Assembly (NCBI GenBank): GCA_049366715.1
Contig: JBMNCQ010000055.1
Location: 1-64,000 of the forward strand
Source of the DNA: JBMNCQ01 sp049366715
Lineage (GTDB): Bacteria; Bacillota; Peptococcia; Peptococcales; BICA1-8
Direction of reading: 5' to 3'
DNA: 64,000 bases
The notes beneath the pieces were generated by a model, which searched no databases, was not told where the DNA came from, and saw only the letters and a program-made list of their open reading frames with translations. Below, piece by piece: positions 35,641 to 44,254 of this stretch. A program made the position numbers and the translations under genes. Position 1 is the first letter of the stretch, and the number at the start of each line of letters is the position of its first letter.

Positions 35641-36018
35641 TTATTTTAAGACATGACCGGCTAAAGTCTGCTGTAGGTTGTAAATATTGCTGTCGTTTTT
35701 AAATTGTTTTTCAATAGGCATCGGGGTTCCGGAAATCCAGATTTTTAATTCCGAATCTAAGTCAAAGTGACCTGCCGACTCAACACTAAAATGGGTAATG
35801 CTCCGGTATGGGATAGAATGATATTCAACCTTTTTGCCGGTCATCCCCTGTTTATCCACAAGGATTAACCGCTTGTTTGTGAAAATGAACATATCTCTGA
35901 TTACCTTAAAGGCCTTTTCAATTTTTTCTCCCTCGGCTAAAAACCGTTCAAATTCCTGGGCTAGCTTTTGAGCATCAACCTCAGATGCATTTCCTAAAAG
36001 TCCGTCTAAAATCCCCAT
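35641..36018 (-). CDS. PH-domain protein (bPH type)
   Basis: A 125-aa cytoplasmic protein. MGILDGLLGNASEVD is the usual N-terminus; the PH-like fold includes DMFIFTNKRLILVDKQGMTG and SIPYRSITHFSVESAGHFDL. Bacterial PH-like proteins of this type are common in Firmicutes, and their function is unknown. ATG 36018 is preferred over 36024 because GGAGG sits only 1 nt from the first ATG but 7 nt from the second. Confidence 0.85.
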   Translation of the reverse strand: MGILDGLLGNASEVDAQKLAQEFERFLAEGEKIEKAFKVIRDMFIFTNKRLILVDKQGMTGKKVEYHSIPYRSITHFSVESAGHFDLDSELKIWISGTPMPIEKQFKNDSNIYNLQQTLAGHVLK

Positions 36019-36041
36019 ATTCATTCCTCCTTAAAAATTGC

Positions 36042-36350
36042 TTAGACATCCCATAGATGCTTAGCCAAATCTACCCTGTCTTCTCCCGTAAAAGTAACTC
36101 CTTCACTTTCCAGCAAAAACCGCTGCACATTTTTACCCCCGAAAGCATGATCAGGAGCTAACTCCCCTTTTTTATTGACCACCCGGTGACAGGGCAGCTT
36201 TAACTTATCGGCTGCCCCTTTCATGGCCCAGCCGACAATGCGCGCACTACGGGGTCGTCCTAACAGATATGCAATCTGGCCATAGGTTGCTACTTTTCCC
36301 TGTGGTATCCCGGCAACTATTTTATACACCTGCTGATAAAAATCCTGCAA
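36042..36350 (-). CDS. MGMT-family DNA alkyl-transfer domain (single-domain)
   Basis: 102 aa, only the C-terminal DNA-binding/active-site domain of O6-methylguanine methyltransferase. The HTH part is VATYGQIAYLLG. The active-site motif is PCHRVV with Cys54 retained, unlike alkyltransferase-like proteins, which have Trp there. The usual N-terminal domain is absent. It may still transfer alkyl groups or flag lesions for excision repair. A TTG start with GGGGGC upstream; the PH gene begins 24 bp after its stop. Confidence 0.85.
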   Translation of the reverse strand: MQDFYQQVYKIVAGIPQGKVATYGQIAYLLGRPRSARIVGWAMKGAADKLKLPCHRVVNKKGELAPDHAFGGKNVQRFLLESEGVTFTGEDRVDLAKHLWDV

Positions 36351-36516
36351 AATTATGCCCCCATTATTTCAGATTAACAGGTCATAAGCAGTGTAATAAT
36401 TGCTTATGGTGCCATCTTCTAGCATTTTTTTATAGCTTATCATATAAAATATAACTTTAAAACCAGGAAGTTGGATCAGAGCCAATATGTAACATGGCAA
36501 TAAAAATGGGGCTTTG

Positions 36517-36532
36517 CTAGAATTAATTCTAG
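36517..36532. promoter_or_regulatory. 16-bp perfect palindrome upstream of lipoprotein gene
   Basis: CTAGAATTAATTCTAG, 36 bp before the start codon. Candidate operator; regulator unknown. Confidence 0.4.
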
Positions 36533-36568
36533 TTTATTCTACAAATCAATTTGAGAGGAGCTTCCATT

Positions 36569-37663
36569 TTGAAAAAACGCAAATCATTGTTAGTTGTTTT
36601 ACTCATTGTATCTTTCATCCTGGTAGCAGGTTGTTCTCAGGCCGAATTAGGTTTTTGGAAAACCTATGGTAAAATTGCGACAATGAACAAAAGTTTGCTA
36701 ACCGGTGAAGCCTACGTAAGTTTTAACATGAGCGGACAAGCTGTTCCCGCCGAATACGAAAAAGCAATGGACCTGCTGGAAGATTTAAGTATTAAGTATG
36801 AGCTGAGAAGCAGTCAGCAGCCGGAAAAATTAAATTTAGACTTAGCTTATAAAACCGGTCATCTGGACTACAAACACCTGACCAACGTACGCTTAGTCGA
36901 CAACTACTTTTATCTTGAAATACAGCCTCTGATGGGCTTTTTAAAAGAGTACCTGCCTGGTTTAGCAGGAGACTTAACCCAGGCTGAAATGCTGTTCCAA
37001 GACGTGGAGTACATTAAAATCAGAGTGCCCCAGGAGCAACAGTATGAACTTAACAACCCTCAGCAAATAAATACGGTAATTAATAATTTCACTAAAAATT
37101 TAAAAAGCATTTTTGCCGGCTATCAGACCGATTTAGTTACTAAAGACGGCCACAATTATGTCCTGGAAGTAAATCTTGATTCTTTATTAAAAACTGTTAA
37201 GGATTTGGCCGATTACACTTTGGAAAACAGTGACCAGATCTTAAGTGCCGTATATTATAATTTAGACGACTTAGATGAAGAAACCCTGGCGCTAATGCTT
37301 AACGTTCCCCCGGAGGAAGTTAATAAAGCAGAAATTAAGGCCGCCCTTCAACAGTTTAGAAATGATTTCGCCTCCCATAAAGCTTCATACCAAGAACAAA
37401 TTGAAGCTGTTTACCAAATGAGGGAAGTCATCAAAGAAAATATCGAAAGATATGAAGCCCGGATTGAATTATTTGATAAAAGTGACGGCAAAATCGGTGT
37501 TAAAGAAACAGTTAATTTAGATCTAAAAGATTCTTCAGGATTCAGAGTAGGTTTATTCGCCCTGCAAAATACCGATGTGAAAGAAGTTGACGATGTTATC
37601 GTAACAGCACCTCAAGGAAAAGTCTTAGATTTAGCCGTATTTGAAAATATGGATCACCAGTAA
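36569..37663 (+). CDS. Secreted lipoprotein of unknown function
   Basis: A 364-aa lipoprotein. It starts KKRKSLLVVLLIV and the lipobox is LVAGC. The mature part is largely alpha/beta with charged helices (about 230-330) and no recognised catalytic motif. Repeated phrases such as YKTGHLDYKHLTNVR and YEARIELFDKSDGKIGVKET recall DUF-type lipoproteins of Clostridia that resemble LolA/LppX folds, but I cannot assign a family. TTG 36569 is chosen because GAGAGGAG stands 8 nt upstream; the frame begins earlier at TTG 36551. Own terminator at 37671. Confidence 0.7.
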   Translation: MKKRKSLLVVLLIVSFILVAGCSQAELGFWKTYGKIATMNKSLLTGEAYVSFNMSGQAVPAEYEKAMDLLEDLSIKYELRSSQQPEKLNLDLAYKTGHLDYKHLTNVRLVDNYFYLEIQPLMGFLKEYLPGLAGDLTQAEMLFQDVEYIKIRVPQEQQYELNNPQQINTVINNFTKNLKSIFAGYQTDLVTKDGHNYVLEVNLDSLLKTVKDLADYTLENSDQILSAVYYNLDDLDEETLALMLNVPPEEVNKAEIKAALQQFRNDFASHKASYQEQIEAVYQMREVIKENIERYEARIELFDKSDGKIGVKETVNLDLKDSSGFRVGLFALQNTDVKEVDDVIVTAPQGKVLDLAVFENMDHQ

Positions 37664-37670
37664 TGATCTG

Positions 37671-37694
37671 AGGAGGCCTGAAGGCCTCCTTTTT
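37671..37694 (+). terminator. Terminator of lipoprotein gene
   Basis: AGGAGGCCT-GA-AGGCCTCCT followed by TTTT. Confidence 0.9.
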
Positions 37695-37759
37695 CATTCA
37701 CACTTTCTGTACGCAATGCATATCCTATATTGAACTTTTAAAAGGAGAGTGATCAATAA

Positions 37760-38356
37760 ATGAGCTGTAATGTTCGAGTGCTAAATGCTTGTGTGAATAC
37801 CGATTGCTTAGATATAGAATCAAATAATATGTACCTGGCCAAAAAATGCTCTTATAACTATTTATCAGATGATTACACAACCTTGAACCATGGTGATCAT
37901 TACATTAAAGTCTACAAAACCGACAAGAAACACTATCCGATATTAAACGCTTATACAAAATTCCCCCAGGATTCCTACCATACTATCGTAGCTTCCGGCA
38001 TCAAGGATGATATTAACCTCTTCGTAGTTCCTGATGCCCATTATCCGATTAACTCTACCAAGGCCTATATTAGGTTTGTTAACCTTTCCCCTGATGCCGA
38101 AGCCCTGGATTTCAGATTTACAGATGACGGATTTATTATGGTAAACGATGTAAGATATAAAGAGACTACCCAATATTACCCGGCAACTCCCGACACCTAT
38201 ACAGTCAGGGTCTATCTGGCCGGAACCAATATTGAAGTTCTGGAAGTACCTCATTTTACTTTACGGAGAGGCAGGGTCTATACCATCTACATACTAGGTT
38301 CCGTACATGATTTATATTCAATGCGCTATAAATTTTCTACCGACGGCCGTTATTAA
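37760..38356 (+). CDS. DUF4397-containing protein
   Basis: A 198-aa protein without a signal peptide. The DUF4397 core is visible as two beta-rich repeats (VRVLNACVNTDCLDI; YIRFVNLSPDAEALDFRF; TVRVYLAGTN; LRRGRVYTIYILGS). In Bacilli and Clostridia such proteins are cell-surface or spore-associated beta-sandwiches. Clear GGAG upstream of the ATG. Separate from the lipoprotein by a terminator; no operon partner. Confidence 0.85.
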   Translation: MSCNVRVLNACVNTDCLDIESNNMYLAKKCSYNYLSDDYTTLNHGDHYIKVYKTDKKHYPILNAYTKFPQDSYHTIVASGIKDDINLFVVPDAHYPINSTKAYIRFVNLSPDAEALDFRFTDDGFIMVNDVRYKETTQYYPATPDTYTVRVYLAGTNIEVLEVPHFTLRRGRVYTIYILGSVHDLYSMRYKFSTDGRY

Positions 38357-38400
38357 ATCTTGAAGTTTTATCTTGAACCTAAATTTTTAAGGAAATCCGA

Positions 38401-38430
38401 TTGTTAAAAACATCTTAAATATGCTATAGT
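38401..38430 (+). promoter_or_regulatory. Promoter of the riboswitch transcript
   Basis: TTGTTA at 38401-38406 and TATAGT at 38425-38430, an 18-bp spacer, 20 bp before the aptamer. Another -35 reading is possible. Confidence 0.5.
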
Positions 38431-38450
38431 ATAAATAAGTGAATATTTGA

Positions 38451-38533
38451 GGGGAGCTGGTGCGGCCGGCTGAGAGTAGACCATCTTAGTCTAGACCCTG
38501 GACCTGATCTGGATAATGCCAGCGTAGGGAAGT
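38451..38533 (+). ncRNA. TPP riboswitch (THI element)
   Basis: The conserved THI-box is complete: GGGGAGCTGG, GGCTGAGA, ACCCTGGACCTGATCTGG, ATAATGCCAGCG and TAGGGAAG. Thiamine pyrophosphate binding is expected to lower expression of thiW and the linked EamA gene. A hairpin with AAAGCACTT/AAGTGCTTT (38545-38578) follows and is the probable expression platform. Confidence 0.96.
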
Positions 38534-38544
38534 ATTTTACTAGA

Positions 38545-38578
38545 AAAGCACTTCTCCCTGTTCCGGGATAAGTGCTTT
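38545..38578 (+). terminator. Expression-platform hairpin after TPP riboswitch
   Basis: AAAGCACTT-CTCCC...GGGAT-AAGTGCTTT followed by AATTCG, a weak T tract, so termination may be partial. Confidence 0.55.
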
Positions 38579-38656
38579 AATTCGTCGGGACATTCTAAGT
38601 ATCTATACTTATGCCGGCAGCCTGTCCCCGTTCATAAAAAGGAGATGTGATGAAAA

Positions 38657-39157
38657 TTGGCTACTAAAAAACTAACCTTTGCTGCTCTCTTGATCGCCAT
38701 CGGAACACTATTAGGCCATGTAATTTACATACCGGTAGGTGTTGCCAAATGTTTTCCTATTCAGCATGCCATTAACGTTATTTCTGCGGTTTTATTAGGT
38801 CCCGGTTATGCTGTTTCCAATGCTTTTGTGATTTCCCTGTTAAGAAACATCCTGGGCACCGGCTCTCCCCTGGCCTTTCCGGGAAGCATGCTGGGCGCTT
38901 TCCTGGCCGGTCTGCTTTTTACCAAAACCGGGAAATACTCCTTTACGGTGGCCGGGGAAATATTCGGGACAGGAATCCTGGGGGGTATTGCCTCTTACCC
39001 CATTGCTAAATTTATCCTGGGGAATGATGTGGCCGTATTCTTTTTTGTAGTGCCTTTCCTGGTTAGTACCATTGGGGGAAGCTTAATCGGCTACTTGCTG
39101 CTGAAAATTCTCGCCAATAACCCCTGGATGGAGAAGCAGGGTTTTTTAAGGAGATGA
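38657..39157 (+). CDS. thiW: ECF transporter S component ThiW (thiamine precursor)
   Basis: A 166-aa, five-to-six-helix S component. Hallmarks: LGHVIYIPVGVAKCFPIQHA, AVLLGPGYAVSNAFVIS, FPGSMLGAFLAGLLF. ThiW captures the thiazole moiety or another thiamine precursor and works with a shared ECF module. TPP-riboswitch control fits. The TTG start at 38657 has GGAG 12 nt upstream; ATGs at 38645 and 38650 are out of frame and stop early. EamA follows after 4 bp, so cotranscription is very likely. Confidence 0.92.
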   Translation: MATKKLTFAALLIAIGTLLGHVIYIPVGVAKCFPIQHAINVISAVLLGPGYAVSNAFVISLLRNILGTGSPLAFPGSMLGAFLAGLLFTKTGKYSFTVAGEIFGTGILGGIASYPIAKFILGNDVAVFFFVVPFLVSTIGGSLIGYLLLKILANNPWMEKQGFLRR

Positions 39158-39161
39158 TCCT

Positions 39162-40088
39162 TTGCTAAAGGACGATAAGTTGATTTATTTCCTGATGATC
39201 ATAGCAGCTTTTTTCTGGGCCGGAGCCTTTATTGCCGGCAAATATGGAATACAGGAGTTCTCCCCCCTCGCACTGACCTTTTTCCGTTTTTTAATCGCCT
39301 CCGTAATAATTTTCGCCGTTATGGTCAGGTATGAAACAAAAGACTGGCGTCTTAAAAAAGCAGACTGGAAGGTTTTTTTATTCCTGGGGGCGGTAGGAAT
39401 GATTGGTTATCATATTTTATTTTTCGGAGCATTACAATACACAACCTCTACCAACGCTTCAATCATTGCCGCGACCAACCCCCTGCTCACTTCAATTTTA
39501 GCGGTATTTTTTGCAGGTGAGGGATTGACATATAAAAGAGCCGGCGCTATCTTCATCGCTTTAACCGGGGTTATTTTAACCATCACTAACTGGAATCTTA
39601 ATCTGGTCAGCAGTTTGACCTTCAATAAAGGGGATATTCTCATGCTTTGTGCAGTTTTCTGCTGGGCCGCCTATTCAGTCGTTTCTAAAAGGGTTATGCC
39701 CAGATATTCTCCCCTGATTTTATCCACCTACAGCTTTATGATCTGTACGGTTCTGCTTGTTCCCTTTGTAATATATGAAGAACTAACAACAGGTTTCCTG
39801 GCTGCAACCAGCTGGGTGGGCTGGACTTCCGTCTTTTATATGGCTGTTTTCCCTACAGTCATCGGTTACCTTATCCAGCAGATATCCTTTAAGGCCCTGG
39901 GAGCCGGCAGAACGAATATTTTTATCAATTTAGTGCCGATCTTTTCCATCATTTTAGCAACGACTATTCTCCACGAGCAACTTACCCCTTTAAAAACGGC
40001 AAGTGCCGCGATCATCATCAGCGGAGTCTACCTGAACTCCATTATTAAAGAAAACAGCAAAGATCGTAGAGAAGTCCTGAGAGGATAA
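39162..40088 (+). CDS. EamA-family (DMT) transporter, TPP-riboswitch linked
   Basis: A 308-aa ten-helix DMT transporter with two EamA repeats (FFWAGAFIAGKYGIQEFSPL; CWAAYSVVSKRVMPRYSPL). The thiW context and shared TPP riboswitch suggest a role linked to thiamine or a precursor, but family substrates vary. TTG 39162 lies 9 nt after AAGGAG, which overlaps the thiW stop. It ends 54 bp before a cupin gene, probably read through. Confidence 0.85.
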   Translation: MLKDDKLIYFLMIIAAFFWAGAFIAGKYGIQEFSPLALTFFRFLIASVIIFAVMVRYETKDWRLKKADWKVFLFLGAVGMIGYHILFFGALQYTTSTNASIIAATNPLLTSILAVFFAGEGLTYKRAGAIFIALTGVILTITNWNLNLVSSLTFNKGDILMLCAVFCWAAYSVVSKRVMPRYSPLILSTYSFMICTVLLVPFVIYEELTTGFLAATSWVGWTSVFYMAVFPTVIGYLIQQISFKALGAGRTNIFINLVPIFSIILATTILHEQLTPLKTASAAIIISGVYLNSIIKENSKDRREVLRG

Positions 40089-40142
40089 TGCAAAACCGCA
40101 GCGAATTAAATAAAAATATCCCAGCTAATGAGGAGGTATCTT

Positions 40143-40463
40143 ATGTTTGTTAAAAACACCGACTGCAGGTTTATTGACATGGCCCCCGGTGTGCAGAGAA
40201 AGACGCTTGCTTACGGCGATAAAACACTGCTGGCAGAATTTTCTTTGGCCAAAGGAAGCACGGTCCCTGAGCATAGTCATCCCCATGAACAAACCGGTTA
40301 TTTAATTTCCGGCAAAATGATTTTCATCATGGACGAGCAAAAAATAGAGGTTAATCCCGGCGACAGCTGGGCCATCCCGGGTGGAGTTCCTCATAAAGTC
40401 AATGTTATGGAAGATTCCCGGGCAATAGAGGTATTTTCCCCGGTCCGGGAAGATTATAAATAA
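40143..40463 (+). CDS. Small cupin protein
   Basis: A 106-aa single-domain cupin. Metal ligands are visible in PEHSHPHEQTGYLISGKMIF (motif 1, HxH..E) and WAIPGGVPHKVNVM (motif 2 His). Such small cupins bind metals and small ligands or act as isomerases and dioxygenases; no role can be chosen. ATG 40143 has GAGGAGG 7 nt upstream; the frame's first ATG at 40128 overlaps that ribosome site and is rejected. Confidence 0.85.
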   Translation: MFVKNTDCRFIDMAPGVQRKTLAYGDKTLLAEFSLAKGSTVPEHSHPHEQTGYLISGKMIFIMDEQKIEVNPGDSWAIPGGVPHKVNVMEDSRAIEVFSPVREDYK

Positions 40464-40493
40464 CACTGTGCATTACATAAAACTGTCTATGCG

Positions 40494-40523
40494 AAAAAGT
40501 CCAGCCTGATGGCTGGACTTTCT
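40494..40523. terminator. Bidirectional terminator between cupin and trpP
   Basis: AAAGTCCAGCC-TGAT-GGCTGGACTTT, with A-rich and T-rich sides. Confidence 0.85.
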
Positions 40524-40543
40524 TGGCCTGCAAATTTTTTATT

Positions 40544-41074
40544 TTATTTTACTATTTCCTGAGGCTTTCCTTTATCAATTATTTGCTTACTAAAGACAAC
40601 CAACGGATAAAGTATTATTACCCCGATCGTATTTGCTACAGTAGCCGGTAAAACAACAGTAGCAAACAATACACTAAATGGCGCCGGAATTCCCGTCAGC
40701 ACCAGGGCAATACTTAAAAAAGCCGTTCCGCTGAATATCGTACCTAAAGCACCAATAATTCCCGAGACAATAGCTGTCGGAATTCTTCCATAAAGAACTT
40801 TGACCAGAAAATAAACAACCACACTTGTTAAGAGCTTATCGACTATATTAGGAATCTGCCCGGCCGGAAAAGTCGTGGTTAAAGCACAAATAATCCCGGC
40901 AACCGCTCCTGCCAGCATGGCTGATTTGAAATCCCTTTTTAAAAGAATTATTACGAAAAGCATTGCTAACAATAAGTCCGGTTTCATTCCTGCTCCATAA
41001 CCCGGCACAATTAATCGTAAAATAAATCCTATCGCTAAAAGCAAACTGATCTGAGACATTTCTCTGATACTCAT
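40544..41074 (-). CDS. trpP: Tryptophan transporter TrpP-like
   Basis: About 176 aa with five-to-six helices. The family pattern is clear: LLLAIGFILRLIVPGYGAGM-KPDLLLAMLFV, then AGIICALTTTFPAGQIPNI. TrpP of Bacilli is the tryptophan uptake protein under TRAP control. ATG 41074 is preferred over GTG 41080 for spacing from GGAG. Its leader has a run of GAG/UAG triplets that overlaps the ribosome site (see separate feature). Confidence 0.88.
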   Translation of the reverse strand: MSIREMSQISLLLAIGFILRLIVPGYGAGMKPDLLLAMLFVIILLKRDFKSAMLAGAVAGIICALTTTFPAGQIPNIVDKLLTSVVVYFLVKVLYGRIPTAIVSGIIGALGTIFSGTAFLSIALVLTGIPAPFSVLFATVVLPATVANTIGVIILYPLVVFSKQIIDKGKPQEIVK

Positions 41075-41083
41075 CTTCACATT

Positions 41084-41172
41084 CTCCTCTCAACTTTTCT
41101 AATCTCACTCAACTTCAATACCCGCACAAACTCTCGGCTGTTCTCCTTAACTAAGCTCACTCTTCTCTTCTA
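41084..41172 (-). promoter_or_regulatory. Candidate TRAP-binding (G/U)AG repeat leader of trpP
   Basis: Read as RNA (minus strand), triplets UAG, GAG, GAG, GAG, UAG (41172 to 41151) are spaced 4-5 nt start to start, then GAG, GAG, a gap, GAG, GAG, UAG, GAG and GAG down to 41084. About twelve triplets in 89 nt, the last overlapping the ribosome site. TRAP recognises 9-11 (G/U)AG repeats with 2-3 nt spacers; here they form two clusters. Confidence 0.6.
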
Positions 41173-41323
41173 AACACCACATCCTTATTAGATAACTAAC
41201 TGTTAAATGTCTCTCATGAGCCATTAGAAAAATTCTAAACTTATTAAATACTATACTACCATTTAAATATTTTTTCAATAACTTATTTCGCTATTTTTTC
41301 ACTATTTTGCTATTCTGCCGTCA

Positions 41324-41668
41324 CTATTTCAGCTCCGGGTACCATAGTTCAACCGCTTCTCCGATAATTTTTTGAATGTCGGCCAGGACTTTGCCAAGAT
41401 GGTACTCAGCTGCGAGAAATTCTCTGATTCCCGGCTGAAGATTTAAGATTTCAGAAGTTCTCTCTATTTCCTTAATTTTCTCCGGGGGAACTTCCTGGCC
41501 CATCATCTGCAGAGCCTGGACCTCCATTTGTTTTTTGCGCAGTTCGGTAAGAATCTTTTCTTTTTCCTGATTTCCTCTTATTTTCCCCAGGGCTTCCTGA
41601 TAATTTTGATATTCCGGAGAATTTCTCAAACCTTGGGCTAAATTATGTGCTAAATCATGAACGTTCAT
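41324..41668 (-). CDS. YlbF/YmcA-family protein
   Basis: A 114-aa all-helical protein. MNVHDLAHNLAQGLRNSPEY and the C-terminal ADIQKIIGEAVELWYPE match YlbF/YmcA. These proteins in Bacilli form the Y-complex affecting RNase Y mRNA turnover and sporulation/competence. AAGGGGGATATT precedes the ATG. It sits alone before a word-repeat spacer. Confidence 0.85.
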   Translation of the reverse strand: MNVHDLAHNLAQGLRNSPEYQNYQEALGKIRGNQEKEKILTELRKKQMEVQALQMMGQEVPPEKIKEIERTSEILNLQPGIREFLAAEYHLGKVLADIQKIIGEAVELWYPELK

Positions 41669-42036
41669 AATATCCCCCTTGCGGTTGTCGTTGTAGTTGT
41701 AGTTGTAGTTTATAGAACATAGTTTATAGTTTATCGTTCTCAGTTCTCAGTTCTCGGTTCTCGGTTCTCGGTTCTTAATTCTCAGCTACCGGTTCCTGGT
41801 TATTTGGGGCCCAAAGTACAGAGTTCAGAAAACAGTACGGTTTGGGGCTATTACGACTCCGGCCCAAACATACTGTCGCCACTCTACCTTTACCTCTATT
41901 ATATATATTGCCGGTGCCTGATGTTCATAATAAATTTAATTATTTTATTAAAAATTACAAATTACTATATTTAATTGCTAACATTTAGTATAATATATTT
42001 TAAAATACTATGATCAAAACAAAGAAGGTCATCTAC
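41669..42036. repeat. Word-repeat intergenic region
   Basis: 41,685-41,830 is a mosaic of short words: GTTGTAGTTGTAG, TTTATAG, TTCTCAG/TTCTCGG runs, GCTACCGGTTCCTGG, TTATTTGGGG, CAGAAAACAGTACGG, then CTACCTTTACCTC. The same words in similar order occur at 46.31-46.50 kb. A promoter for the next gene has TATAAT at 41989-41994. Confidence 0.7.
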
Positions 42037-42966
42037 TTGAAAAATTCCCCCTATCTATTATTAGTGCTGGCACCATTATTCCTGAGCGCCAATTTTCTCA
42101 TCGGAAAGGTGATTGCCGGAACTGTTCCCCCGGGAGCACTGACATTTCTGCGGTGGTTAATTAGTTTTATCGTCATCCTGCCTTTTTTCGGCAGAGAGCT
42201 CTTAAAAAACAAAATTTTGTTTATTAAAAACTGGCCGTTAATGATCATTTTAGGATTAACAGGATATTTTTTTAACAGCTTAGGTACCTACCTGGCCGTA
42301 ACTTATACTACTGCGATCAATGCCTCTTTTATTGCTTCGTTGAATCCTATCGCCTTTGCTCTCTTTGGATTTGTTTTTTACAAGGAGAAGGCCGCTCCTT
42401 TACAAATTATCGGTATCGTTATCTCCTTAACCGGTGTATTATGGATAATTTTTAAAGGAAATATTGCAGATATCTTAAGTATGCGGATTAATTCCGGCGA
42501 TGGGTTCATGCTTATTGCCGTGATCAGCTGGGCGATTTATTCAAATATCTTAAAGAAAAAGGAAGCAAATTTTCCCTGGCCCGCCATTTTTATCACTTTA
42601 GTATTCAGCGGGATTATCGTAAGTATTCCTTATGTGATTCTGGAGACATCCTTACAAGGCTGGAATTGGCTTGGTCTTTTAGGAGCAAAAGACTATCTTT
42701 GTATTTTAGCCGTAGGGATCATTCCTTCCCTCCTAGCCTTTTATTGCTGGAACAAAGCCCTAAGTCACGTAGAATCAAACCAGGCTGCAATTTTTCTGAA
42801 TCTTATTCCGGTGTTTACAACTATTTTATCTATCATAATTTTTAAAGAAGAACTTATGTACTACCATCTCCTCGGCGGCCTTTTGATCTTCTCGGGAGTT
42901 CTGCTGGTCACAAATTATCAGGTTTTGACCAGAAATATTAAAGCAAGATACGCTGGAGGTAAATAA
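42037..42966 (+). CDS. EamA-family (DMT) transporter
   Basis: About 309 aa with ten helices and two EamA repeats (ANFLIGKVIAGTVPPGALTF; SWAIYSNILKKKEANFPWPA). Metabolite exporter or importer; substrate unknown. TTG 42037 is preferred because AAGAAGG stands 8 nt upstream and the TATAAT box at 41,989-41,994 would start transcription too close to ATG 42010. Distinct from the TPP-linked EamA at 39.2 kb. Terminal GK tail is normal. Confidence 0.85.
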   Translation: MKNSPYLLLVLAPLFLSANFLIGKVIAGTVPPGALTFLRWLISFIVILPFFGRELLKNKILFIKNWPLMIILGLTGYFFNSLGTYLAVTYTTAINASFIASLNPIAFALFGFVFYKEKAAPLQIIGIVISLTGVLWIIFKGNIADILSMRINSGDGFMLIAVISWAIYSNILKKKEANFPWPAIFITLVFSGIIVSIPYVILETSLQGWNWLGLLGAKDYLCILAVGIIPSLLAFYCWNKALSHVESNQAAIFLNLIPVFTTILSIIIFKEELMYYHLLGGLLIFSGVLLVTNYQVLTRNIKARYAGGK

Positions 42967-43000
42967 AAAGAGTTCGCTATTCTTAAAAAAGTCAGGCCGG

Positions 43001-43201
43001 TTACGGGATTTTATTGCCGTATCCGGCTTCATAAATTTCTGCCGGTATTGAAGAGATAATATATTCCTGACGGTGGTCTTCCAAATGCTCCAAATCATCC
43101 GGGGTTGCTTCATACTGTTCAGCATACGCATCATAACAAGGATTATAAGCTTCATTATTCATCCAGGGGATTTTCCGCGGACCTTCCGGGCTAAACATCA
43201 T
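43001..43201 (-). CDS. Small hypothetical protein downstream of mutase operon
   Basis: 66 aa (MMFSPEGPRKIPWMN...AEIYEAGYGNKIP), acidic in the middle (EQYEATPDDLEHLEDHRQEY). A good GAGGAGTGAC site lies before ATG 43201. Its start is 28 bp after the stop of the P-loop gene and in the same direction, so it probably belongs to the same transcript. No family recognised. Could be a small accessory of the B12 mutase, or an unrelated last gene. Confidence 0.6.
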   Translation of the reverse strand: MMFSPEGPRKIPWMNNEAYNPCYDAYAEQYEATPDDLEHLEDHRQEYIISSIPAEIYEAGYGNKIP

Positions 43202-43228
43202 AAAAGTCACTCCTCTGTACTAAAATAT

Positions 43229-44254
43229 TCAAGAACCGCTGTCTGACTTCGTGATACTCTGCAACAGCCTTTCCCCGCCTTCTTCAACTATGTTATATAC
43301 GGGGACAGGTACATTTAGGGCTATTTCCTCTTGAAGTTCTTCCTTATCAATATATGCCGCCTCATAATCATCATGATTAAATCTATATTTAGGGAAATAA
43401 GGATTTACTGTTACCGCAATGATTTTAATTTGTTTTCTTACTCCAATATTTACCCCGGCCTTTTTGAATTGATTTAATAAATTATGGACCCTGTTTACAT
43501 CTCCGCTGATTAATAATTTGATGGGATCAGGAAATATCACCATTTTATCTTTAAGCTCTTCCGCCCTCTGTACTAAATAACTCAGCGCTTTCTCTACAAT
43601 TAAACCTCTTATCTCAATAATGCCGGCCTTTGGAGCTTCATTCAACATGAATTCTGCCCCTCTGGTATCAAGAATTGACGGCAGTAGGAGCTCACTTGCG
43701 GGATTCGCCACGGGATAATTTAAAATTTCTACGATACAATGGGTTTCAAAAGCCAAATCTTTGATTCTGTCTTTTCTGGCAGCACCGGTGGTTAAGACAA
43801 GTCCCTCGGCTTCAACCATCGGAGCAATACGGTTTAAAGCCCCGTCAACTATGATAAAATCAAGATTATGGCGGCGCAGCTTACTTAATATCTGTTTTAA
43901 TTCACTACTCTTGTTAGGTCCTGCTATTACCAGTCTGCCGCTTTGTATCACCTTGCCCAAGATAATTTTCCCCAGCGGTGTTCTGAGATTAGTGACCTCT
44001 AATACGTCGATTAGCGCGCTGCTGACATCCAGGCATCTTTCGGCTACAGCCACCAAAACTCCCGGCCAGACCTCAATTTTGGGTTTGGGCAGACCTGTTA
44101 CATTATCTAGATCTTCCCCGTCATAGCCAATACTAGTTAAGCCCAGCTTGAGATTATTGTTTTTAATCTGTTCCATTAAAGCAGTGGTGGTCGTTGTCTT
44201 GCCGGTATTCTTAGCAGTTCCGGCTATCCCTATGGTCAGACCGCTCTTGTTCAT
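43229..44254 (-). CDS. P-loop protein, KamB-like aminomutase reactivase
   Basis: 341 aa. GTAKNTGKT (residues 12-20) is a Walker A of the KNxGKT type found in KamB, a component of the reactivating system of lysine 5,6-aminomutase. The middle has FIIVDGALNRIAPM (Walker B-like) and GVLVAVAERCLDVSSALIDV. C-terminal residues do not resemble known families. It overlaps the mutase stop by 4 bp (ATGA), indicating coupling. Expected role: ATP-driven exchange of damaged cobalamin in the neighbouring mutase. The usual partner KamC (MutS-like) is not present here. Confidence 0.7.
   Translation of the reverse strand: MNKSGLTIGIAGTAKNTGKTTTTTALMEQIKNNNLKLGLTSIGYDGEDLDNVTGLPKPKIEVWPGVLVAVAERCLDVSSALIDVLEVTNLRTPLGKIILGKVIQSGRLVIAGPNKSSELKQILSKLRRHNLDFIIVDGALNRIAPMVEAEGLVLTTGAARKDRIKDLAFETHCIVEILNYPVANPASELLLPSILDTRGAEFMLNEAPKAGIIEIRGLIVEKALSYLVQRAEELKDKMVIFPDPIKLLISGDVNRVHNLLNQFKKAGVNIGVRKQIKIIAVTVNPYFPKYRFNHDDYEAAYIDKEELQEEIALNVPVPVYNIVEEGGERLLQSITKSDSGS

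Noticed and set aside
43001..43155. 109-codon alternative frame (42826-43155, minus)
   Set aside because: It overlaps the EamA 3' end antisense and lacks a ribosome site; the 66-aa frame at 43001-43201 has a clear one.
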